Source of the DNA: Isoetes taiwanensis
Taxonomy: Eukaryota > Streptophyta > Lycopodiopsida > Isoetales > Isoetaceae
Assembly: GCA_021234155.1 (NCBI GenBank)
Contig: JAJEKV010000053.1
Span: 6,044,488-6,108,487 of the forward strand
DNA: 64,000 bases
Reading direction: 5' to 3'
Each line of letters starts with the position of its first letter. Within the stretch, counting starts at the first letter, position 1. This document shows, in pieces, positions 55,991 to 64,000 of the stretch. The translations under genes and the position numbers were made by a program. The notes under the pieces were generated by a model that did not search any database, was not told the origin of the DNA, and saw only the letters and a list, made by a program, of their open reading frames with translations.

Positions 55991-58588
55991 TTACTCTTCC
56001 ACATCCTTCTTCTTATAATAATGTGGCGCGATTTCAAAAAGCCAATCAGGTTTCACCTCAATAACCTGGCGCATGTATTTTTTACTTGTGAGAACCAGTT
56101 CATGATACAGGACCCATCTGGGTAAAACCTGAGAAAGCCCAGAAGCAGGGTGTATATAGACTGTCTGGGCATTTTTTAAGGTCCGATAACTCCCATCTTT
56201 TTGCAACTTTGCAAAGTTGTAAAAATAACCTGAGGTGATTGCCTTTTTTATTATATCCACATCATTTGAATTGCTTGTTAAATCAATCTCCACTCTACTC
56301 AGTAATCCTTCCAGTTGATCCTTTATGTCACGAGCCTTTTTCAAACTTCGAACTTGGATGTAGTTCTCATAGCACCATTGTGTCGAGTAGTTTGTCTCTT
56401 TCCAGGATTCAAAAACTCTCAGTAGTGCAATATGATCCCCTACATCACCAGAATGAAAATTCATCCTTGCATTATCAGCATAAACCTGTTTATCCTTAGG
56501 ACGATAAAATATAGAACTTCCTACTGAAAGCATTGCACATATGGTTATGATTTCTTCTGAACATTTATATGTATCTGAGGCAATTATCATCTTTGACAGC
56601 GGAGGATCCAAGGGAAATTCTGCCATTTTCCTGCCCAACAATGTCAAATTTCCGCGACAACCTAAAGCTCCTAACGCATAAAGCTGCTCCATAGCTTGTA
56701 AAAGCATCGCAGAAGATGGAGGATCCATATAATCGAAATTAACCAGATCATTAATACCTATCTTCTTTAGCATCAAAACGACATTACCAAGACTAGTCCT
56801 CTGGATTTCTGGGATGGTGTTGTCATCCAGCTCATTTTGGAAAGCCCAAACAGTGTAGAGCCTAAAGCATTTACCAGGTGATGTGCGTCCTGCTCTTCCA
56901 GCTCTTTGCATTGCTGCAGCTTTTGAAATAGGAGTGACAGTTAAACATTCCAAGCCTGTACGTGGGTTGTAACTTTTGATCTTGCAAAACCCAGGATCAA
57001 TCACATACTTGATACCATCAATTGTGAGAGAAGTTTCTGCAATGTTTGTCGCAAGTACAACTTTTCGAGCACCTTCTGGTGTCGGTTCAAATATCTTTGC
57101 CTGTAAGTCAGATGGGAGATTTGCATAAATTGGACAGATGATCAATTCTCCAACCCTTGTGCCCAGACCTCTTGTTTTTCTTCTAAGACTCTCTTCTGCA
57201 CATTCTATTTCCTCTTGACCACTAAGAAAAAGTAGAACGTCTCCTGCTGGTTGAGTAATGTGTATCTGCAAAACTGTGATAACTGCTGCGTCCATGTAAT
57301 CTCCTTCTGGTGCTTTTGTATGCAAAATGTCTACTGGATATTTCCTTCCAGGAATTTTGAAAATGGGAGCATTATCAAAAAACTCGGAAAATTTGTCAGC
57401 ATCCAATGTTGCACTCGAAATGAGCAACTTTAAATCGGAACGAAACCTGGAAAGATCCTTAACTAGACCGAAGAGAATATCAGTAGACAAAGTTCTCTCA
57501 TGAGCTTCATCCACCATAATAACACTATAACTAGCAAGGTCAGGTTCACTAAGAAACTCACGAAGAAGCATCCCATCAGTCATGTATTTAAGCATGGTCC
57601 TTTCAGATGTGCAGTCTTCAAACCGGATTGAATAACCAACTTCGTGACCAAGTTTCACCTGCATTTCCTGAGCTACACGAGATGCAACACTCATAGCTGC
57701 CACTCGCCTGGGCTGTGTACATGCAACCATGCCTTTTTTAGTGTAGCCTGCTTCATAAAGATACTGAGGTATCTGTGTAGTTTTTCCAGACCCAGTATCC
57801 CCAACAATAATAAGGATTTGATGAGCTTCAACTGCCTTTAGCAACTCTTCCTTATATCCATATATGGGTAGGGTCTTCCTGTCCTCCAGAAGCCTTCTGT
57901 GATCAAATTTACAAGCTAATTTAATATTCTCCTTAAAGTTCTCGTCCATATTGTCATTCCCCTGCAACTCTGTCTGTATGAACTCAATTTGATCTTCAAA
58001 GATGTAATCACATCCTTGAAGTCTACTTTGACTAGCAGCTCCGAATTTCATAGTCGTCCTTCCTATTTGGTACTGCTCCCAAGCATCTTGTTCAGCAATA
58101 GGGTTTGTATTCTCTTCTGTGTCTAGATTTTTATATCTCTTTGAAAGAACTGCAAATCTTCTATCCTGCCTAACTTGTTCATGCTCATCATATGTTTCAG
58201 GCATCTTATATCTTACAAGTTCATCTAAATCTTTTGCCCTTGACTTCGCCAAATCATATAACTTCTTCTTATATATAAATTCCTTTTCTTCACTGGCACT
58301 CAACTTCACTCCCTCGAACATGTATTCTTCATCCTTAAGTGCATCCTTAAGCTCATCCAATTTTTTTCTTTCCCGCATTTTGAGATATTTCACCCTAGAC
58401 ATCTCTCTCAAAAATGGCAATTTATTATGGTCCTGCACAAGTGCCTGAGACATCACGTTCGTTTGTTTCTTTGCTTTCTTACACAATTTGAGTCCTGCGA
58501 TCTTCTTTGTGGCGCTTTGATCCCTCTCCTGCAATCTCTGCTCAAATGCATTCCTTTCCTTCTCATCCTGATCTATAGCTCCTTCCAT
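55991..58588 (-). CDS. DHX16: DEAH-box RNA helicase, DHX16/PRP2-like, intronless and N-terminally short
   Basis: A single 865-codon frame. After a charged helical N-terminus (to about 230) come helicase motif [11 protein letters not shown] (about codon 264), Ia [20 protein letters not shown] (about 359), [50 protein letters not shown] (about 560), then ratchet and OB-fold regions ending [19 protein letters not shown]. The family drives the first catalytic step of pre-mRNA splicing by remodelling the activated spliceosome in the nucleus. Family members are about 1,040 residues; some 170 N-terminal residues are missing here. No intron occurs over 2.6 kb, and the 5' truncation suggests a processed retrocopy. 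All motifs are intact, so it could still be expressed. Confidence 0.9.
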   Translation of the reverse strand: MEGAIDQDEKERNAFEQRLQERDQSATKKIAGLKLCKKAKKQTNVMSQALVQDHNKLPFLREMSRVKYLKMRERKKLDELKDALKDEEYMFEGVKLSASEEKEFIYKKKLYDLAKSRAKDLDELVRYKMPETYDEHEQVRQDRRFAVLSKRYKNLDTEENTNPIAEQDAWEQYQIGRTTMKFGAASQSRLQGCDYIFEDQIEFIQTELQGNDNMDENFKENIKLACKFDHRRLLEDRKTLPIYGYKEELLKAVEAHQILIIVGDTGSGKTTQIPQYLYEAGYTKKGMVACTQPRRVAAMSVASRVAQEMQVKLGHEVGYSIRFEDCTSERTMLKYMTDGMLLREFLSEPDLASYSVIMVDEAHERTLSTDILFGLVKDLSRFRSDLKLLISSATLDADKFSEFFDNAPIFKIPGRKYPVDILHTKAPEGDYMDAAVITVLQIHITQPAGDVLLFLSGQEEIECAEESLRRKTRGLGTRVGELIICPIYANLPSDLQAKIFEPTPEGARKVVLATNIAETSLTIDGIKYVIDPGFCKIKSYNPRTGLECLTVTPISKAAAMQRAGRAGRTSPGKCFRLYTVWAFQNELDDNTIPEIQRTSLGNVVLMLKKIGINDLVNFDYMDPPSSAMLLQAMEQLYALGALGCRGNLTLLGRKMAEFPLDPPLSKMIIASDTYKCSEEIITICAMLSVGSSIFYRPKDKQVYADNARMNFHSGDVGDHIALLRVFESWKETNYSTQWCYENYIQVRSLKKARDIKDQLEGLLSRVEIDLTSNSNDVDIIKKAITSGYFYNFAKLQKDGSYRTLKNAQTVYIHPASGLSQVLPRWVLYHELVLTSKKYMRQVIEVKPDWLFEIAPHYYKKKDVEE

Positions 58589-58762
58589 TTACTTTGTTTC
58601 TGATACGGCTTCAAAACTTTATAGCAAAGCAATAATCACAGAGTGAGTTTTATCGTGACAAATATAGCAAAGTCAGGTCGATTCGTTGATGCGGTCGGCC
58701 AGACGCTTTGCTCCCTCTGCATACTGCCGCTGCCGCCATGATATAAGGCTTGGACAAAAGGT

Positions 58763-58845
58763 AAAAAGGTTCGATGCCCACCTTTTTCCAAAATATCTTA
58801 TCTAGACTAGATAGAGGTTCGATGCCCACCTTTTTCCAAAATATC
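58763..58845. repeat. Direct repeat upstream of the helicase
   Basis: GGTTCGATGCCCACCTTTTT and the following CCAAAATATC occur twice (58769 and 58817), 48 bases apart. Non-coding on inspection, though short frames cross it. Confidence 0.85.
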
Positions 58846-58899
58846 CCTCCTCGCAGAAGTCGACGCCTGGCTGTGGGCGATGGCAAGAACTTCGACGGA

Positions 58900-61480
58900 T
58901 GGAAGCCCTGCACTTTGAAGGCGGCTGGGCCTGGAGCAGCCCCAAATCCGGCAGCCCCAAACCCAGGGACTTCGACTTGGAGCAGGTGGTTATTTCTTCA
59001 TCCCTTTTCTTTTAATCTGCCAGGGTTTTCCTTGGCCTGCCGGTGGGTTCAGCCTAGGGTTGGTTCGTTTGGGCCTCGACAACTGGAGCTTTGTGGCGTG
59101 TTGCCAAAATTGATCAGCCAATTTGCAGCTCTCTTGCTCTGGCAGCCAAACAGTCGCTCTGGTCTGAGGAAACCATTCCGGCTGGATTTATGGCATGAAT
59201 CTGTGGCCGCCATCTCCATTTGCAAGTCAGAAGCAGAGAATCTCACATTGTGACGACAGAGCATTTTTAAGAGCAGAAAAGAGGGAGATTTGAAATTTGA
59301 ATGTGTCAGGTTGTTAATCATGAATTTTTTTATATTTTCCATATAGATGTCATGCTGGTGATTTGAATTTAAGCTTTTCATGCCAGCGTATCTGCTGGGC
59401 CTACTGTATGTTGACTAGCACATCCAACGCTATAACCCATGGGAAATGTGGGAATCAGCTGTTGAACTAGAACTGAATTTATGGTTTAATTGCAAACAGT
59501 TGGCAGCTTTCTCATTCGATACTGTTCCCAATAGGGGTGAAAGTGTATTGTTGATGTACAGGATACACAAAACTGATTTTTTCATAGTATTTTATAATAT
59601 TTATTTCTTCCATTTCCAGGTATGATTTTCTGCAGTATTTTTGAAAAACTTCGCTCAGTAGGTTAACTGAGGAGCAAACATGTCTCAATCTTACAAATAT
59701 TTGAAGAATATAGTTTGATCTGTATGACAGCATGGCCATCAAATGGACGTAAAACAAGCTGAAGATCATTGAACATTTTTAGCTAACTCACAAATGCAGA
59801 TGTGTATTCAGTTATCATTGAACATTCCTTTTCTCACTTCAAGCGAATCTGCAAATTGCAGAATAAAGTATTAGAGACAGAAGCTTCATGCAATGGGATA
59901 TGCTACAAAAGTTGCATGACTGAGTTAGCTGCAATCAGGCGCCATCTATGCAATTTAAATATTTTGCATGTTGGCTACCAGGGAATCACTGAAAGAAGAG
60001 GATAATAGTTGTAGCACATGTCAGTTTTAGAATAATCCATCTTTAGAATGATGGCATGTATGCCATGTTAGCTATATGCTCGGTGATCTCTCTCAACCCA
60101 AAATAACGAGGAGCAAATGCATGAGACTTTCTGCACAACTAACAAACGGACATCTCTACAAACTGATCATTGAACATTTCTACAAACTGATCATTGAACA
60201 TTTTTAGCTAACTCACAAATGTAATCCGACAAACATTCTAGACTGGACTGATGCAAGAAAACAGATAGATGCACGAAAACTTACAGACTGGACTGATGCA
60301 GAGCAAAAAGCTATAATGGTTTTTAATCCATAGGTTAGAATTGAGATCGAAGTGTTTGATAACTGGGTGAACATTGGTTTTGTGCTGTTCTAACTGTGAA
60401 CAACAAACTATTTGCACACCCATGATGCCATAGTGGCCATGAGAATCGTATTCTACATAACTTGTGTGCAAAGAAGTTGTAGGGTTGAGGACCTTATAGT
60501 TAAATCTAGGGAAGTGAGGATAAAAAACAAAAATAGGTACTTTAAGCATTGCAAGGTACTGTTGTAATGTTGTACACTTTTATCATTCTATAATAGAATA
60601 ATTTATACCCTTCTTCATTCTATAGGGGGCCAATGAAGCCCACTTCGAAAATGAAGTTAAAAAGTTGCACTATAACTATCAAAAGTTGCATTTAATGTTT
60701 GAGCAAGGGCTTTTTTCATGATAAAATACTTTAAGGGCCTACCATGCTTTGAACTCATATTGTTTTTAGATATTCAAAGTCTGATATTGAAACATGCTTA
60801 GATAAAGGGTGTAACTCTGTTACCTTGAAATGTTCTATAACGATGTTTAAGTTGTCATTTATATAGAGATGATACAAAGATAAGCTAGACCCTTGCAAGC
60901 TAGAAATGAGATAACAAGCAGTTATTTGTAGAGATGGCTACCACTTCCTTCCTTCCTTCCTTCCTTTTTGCAAGTAAAAAGGTTTTGTTAATGAATGCTA
61001 TTGATCCATGATGGGGGGTTTAAGCCCCATTTTGCAAGCCCATAGCTGAGATCCTTTTTGACTTGATACAAAATCTACTTTGCCATGAGTTGGGTAAGAG
61101 AAATGTCCGCAGCGGCCTTGGCCGCCGCGATAAATTTCTTGTCTAGATAGATAGTATAAGACCCTTTTTCCACGGTAGTCTTATCTCTAAAAGTCACATA
61201 TTTTATCAAATGATGTTTGGCCACTTATTGTCTTAAAAGTAAATCATTTTTCCAATATTCATTTATTAATTTCTTAAAAGGCTTTATTAATTTTAACCTT
61301 GAACCTTTTTCTCTTATACGTACACAACAATTAGTTTTTGATGGAGGCTTTTAGTCTTTCTTTCTCTTTCTTATGCTCTACAGCTGCTCCCCCGAGCACC
61401 ACCATATCAGTTTCGTGGACCTGATAGACAATTGCCCAACTTCACTAACTACATCATCCTCATACGTCCCTTTTATAATA
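58900..61480. other. Intergenic, no gene seen
   Basis: Contains a repeated phrase (TCATTGAACATTTTTAGCTA at about 59768 and 60192), a duplicated ACTGGACTGATGCA (60241 and 60287) and a TTCC microsatellite (60948-60965). No coding or RNA-gene signal recognised. Confidence 0.5.
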
Positions 61481-61489
61481 TAATATAGA

Positions 61490-62234
61490 AGTAGTTGAGA
61501 CCTTTATTAAAAGGCCAACGATTTTAATAGAAAGTCCATTTCTTAAAGGCTTGAAGTCTTTATCCTGGTGTACCCAAATTGATGATATTTTGCTTCATCT
61601 TCATTTTACTCGTAGTCAAGCAAATTCGAGCCTTTATTTCTGCCTTCAGCCTCATCCTCGCATTGTCTTATGCTATGTAGATGATCTACTCATTGTGCCA
61701 TCCTTAAGCGAGTTCTCAAGTACATTATTACATGTGCTCTTTAGCTGAGACTTCGATATCAAATCATCACAGATATGACTCCTCTACATAGATACTCCAA
61801 TGCCAATTGGGCTAGTGACAATCACGATTGCCGATCCATTTCTGGATATGTTTTTATACTTGCTGGCAGATACATTAGATAACACAAAAGCTGAGTACAT
61901 TGCAGTGAATTATGTTTCCTGTGAAGCTATTTGGCTTCAACGTCTCTACACCGAAATGCACCTTCTTTTGACTCCATCTCAACTTTGATTCACGTCGATA
62001 ATCAGAGAACTGTGGCCATAGCTCAAAATAAATGAGTCAAACACATCGAATAAGTTTCATTATGTTCAAAATTTAGTTTCTAGTGGCATGCCTCAATTTC
62101 TTTGTTATCCAACCACAGTAATGCCTGTTGATATCTTCACCATACCATCCTAGGGGGATCATGCCATCATCCTCTTCTTCAAGTGAGGGTTCTTCATGTA
62201 ATGATCAAGATTCCATCATGACACTGAATGAGGG
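61490..62234 (+). pseudogene. Copia-type pol debris (reverse transcriptase and RNase H)
   Basis: Broken plus-strand pieces match Ty1/Copia polyprotein: FTRSQANSSLYFCLQPHP followed by VLCYVDDLLIVPSL (the YVDD box, about 61664-61700), then RNase H pieces TKAEYIAVNYVSCEAIWLQR (about 61890-61945) and VDNQRTVAIAQNK. Stops and deletions throughout; inactive. Confidence 0.75.
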
Positions 62235-62491
62235 TGTTGAAGAAAGAAATGACAAGTAATAGTCTGATAGAATCCTAATATTGGATAGTTTGTTAAATAG
62301 TTATATCAGATAATTATATCTGTCTATTCATGTCTAGATGTGGCATACTACTATAAATAGGAGTGATATTTTCAAAAATAACATGCACCTTCCAGTTCTT
62401 ATATGCGCTCCTGTGCCATCATTCTCTTGAGTTGCTCTCTACCTTCTTCCTTGTTTTTCTCTCTTTCAAGTTTCTTGACATAAGAATATCA
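62235..62491 (+). repeat. Probable 3' LTR of the Copia remnant
   Basis: After a purine-rich GAATGAGGG the sequence starts TGTTGAAGAAAGAAATG, contains a TATA box CTATAAATAGG (about 62352) and ends near AAGAATATCA. Position and TG...CA ends fit a Copia LTR; the 5' partner is not in the window. Confidence 0.55.
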
Positions 62492-62499
62492 TAAGCCAA

Positions 62500-63940
62500 A
62501 ATAGATGATGCAAATGCTCCCAATTCTACTTGAAAAATCAAGGATGAATGAAACAATCCCAAGCATCCACTGTGCAGACCAATGTAAAAGAAACTATTTA
62601 ATCATTATGCAAGAAGTAGATGGACAATTCACCAATTAATAGTGCTATGACCAAGGAGCTTGACATACATAGTAGAAAACTAGTTCTAGATGGTGCTTCT
62701 TTCATCTCCAACAGAAAACTCTTGCACCATTGCTGTTATATTTCCAGACTGCTCATATTTGGAGCTACAGTTAATGCTTGTGGCATTTTTCTACTATAAA
62801 GATGCATGTGCCAAGGATAGATTATGTACAGTTTTCTTAAAATCTATATATATTTTTTCAAAAAATATATTTTGGAAGTGTAAAAAGTGTTTTTGCCAAT
62901 TTAATACCCCAACCCCACTTTAAAAAAAAAAAAAAAAATGATGGATGCGACTCCGACGGCGCATAGACACATGTAAAAGTAAATGGAAAGCAGCCGGAAA
63001 CAGACGTGGCTGTGACATTATGAGGCCATATAATCCACACAAGCGGCTGCCAGATTCTCGATGCGGATGCGCCTATTCTAACCCTGGTGATTGCACAATC
63101 CTGAAAATGTAATTGCCAAAGATGCCTTGGGCTACAACCAGGAGCAAACGTGGTCAAAAGAAAATTCCATTACTCATTACCCTTATCAAAAATCTCATTT
63201 TCGTAGTCGCATCTAGTTGCAGAACACAGATGGGGCAACTTCGTGGTGTCCGCGATGATATGAAAGTGCGGCCGTAAACAAGTTTTGTGGCCGAAGGAGT
63301 TGCAACTTGCGGATGCACGCTTTATATGACGTCCGCATAGATGATATCTAGCGGCCGCATTAACTTGCGGCTGTGGTAATGTGGCTGTGTAGACGCCATG
63401 AGTTTAGCGCTGCCGCAAGTCCACCTTGAAGTGATCGTATAATATTCTGATTGTGCATCTACAGAGTTGCCAAACGCAGATGCCAAGTTTTTTACTCAGC
63501 CGCATTCCTGAATATTCGTGTTCATGACATTTTTCGACAATTTTCTATTGGCCATTTTTTCACGTATAAAATGTGTAAATTTGCAAAAAAAAGAGGAGCT
63601 TTCATACATTTCATACCTTTTTCGTGTTTTACGTATGCAACTTCGATCAATCATTGGCACGTGCAGTTATGCATGAACTATTGTTGCCAAAAGGTTGTTT
63701 TAGCCATTAGAGGTTTTTTGGGATCACTTATTGTGCCTAACTCGATGCCAACATGGAAATCGAGCGGCAAATAAAAATGCGAGCGCGTACAACCTTTTCT
63801 TCATCCATGCATACTTTCCCGTGCGAGGCATCATCAAGGTACAAGTTCGGCATTTTCCTTACCTACTGGCCCTAGAGGTTCGGTGGGGGGGAAGCAATAA
63901 TTACAAATTATTCCCGCACTTAATTACTGCCCAAATGTCT
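62500..63940. other. Intergenic, no gene seen
   Basis: A poly-A run at 62922-62938 is followed by GC-richer DNA with repeated GCGGCCGC/TTGCGG phrases (63240-63430). Short ORFs carry no recognisable domain. Confidence 0.5.
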
Positions 63941-63945
63941 GGGGT

Positions 63946-63954
63946 GTATATAAG
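63946..63954 (+). promoter_or_regulatory. TATA box of a gene beyond the right edge (tentative)
   Basis: GTATATAAG is followed by a C-rich leader-like stretch (CTCCAACCTTCCCGAGCCGC) up to the window end. It resembles a core promoter, but the gene itself is outside. Confidence 0.3.
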
Positions 63955-64000
63955 TACCTCCAACCTTCCCGAGCCGCCCGTCTTTTCGCGCCTCTCAGTC

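Overview
This window looks like nuclear DNA of a land plant with a large, transposon-rich genome. A non-seed plant, most likely a fern, fits best. The reasons are PLS-type pentatricopeptide-repeat (PPR) coding sequence, a nucleus-encoded plastid ribosomal protein L1 fragment, an LEA-type protein, NPF-transporter and LRR fragments, GT-AG introns, and a ParB/DNA-methylase gene of a kind not typical of flowering plants. The clade assignment is an inference. Few genes are intact; most of the window is mobile elements nested inside older genes.

1-12.2 kb: two divergent genes share a repeat-filled promoter region. Leftward is a gene for a proline-rich repeat protein, cut by an LTR retrotransposon (223-3006). 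Rightward (4653-12177) is a multi-exon gene joining a ParB/sulfiredoxin-like segment to a beta-type N6/N4 DNA methyltransferase. Its third exon is split by a gag-only LTR retrotransposon (6466-9626) with a perfect 5-bp target duplication. Its long introns and promoter side hold about 30 copies of the palindrome GGTATAAATTTATACC or close variants. Several stops and frameshifts mark this copy as decayed.

12.2-32 kb: two Helitron 3' ends (13.9 and 19.3 kb), a possible MITE, a hAT transposase (15.8-17.7 kb), a minus-strand multi-exon gene of unknown identity (about 21.5-26.9 kb, several convincing exons) and LINE debris (28.5-31.5 kb).

32-54.7 kb: one PPR gene is interrupted twice. The first insertion is a 17.5-kb DNA transposon (32679-50148) with 16-bp perfect terminal inverted repeats and an 8-bp target duplication. 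It contains a long minus-strand transposase-like gene, a 504-bp tandem array, and pieces of host-type genes (ZZ-finger protein, NPF transporter, LRR protein). The second is a 2.6-kb LTR retrotransposon (50196-52768) with apparently identical LTRs that carries an LEA-like coding sequence instead of gag-pol. Removing both insertions restores the PPR reading frame across both junctions.

54.7-64 kb: a broken plastid L1 gene (54888-55931) lies beside an intronless, 5'-truncated but open DHX16/PRP2-like DEAH helicase on the other strand (58588-55991). After it come mostly non-coding DNA, a decayed Copia element with a 3' LTR (61.5-62.5 kb), and a promoter-like TATA box near the right edge.
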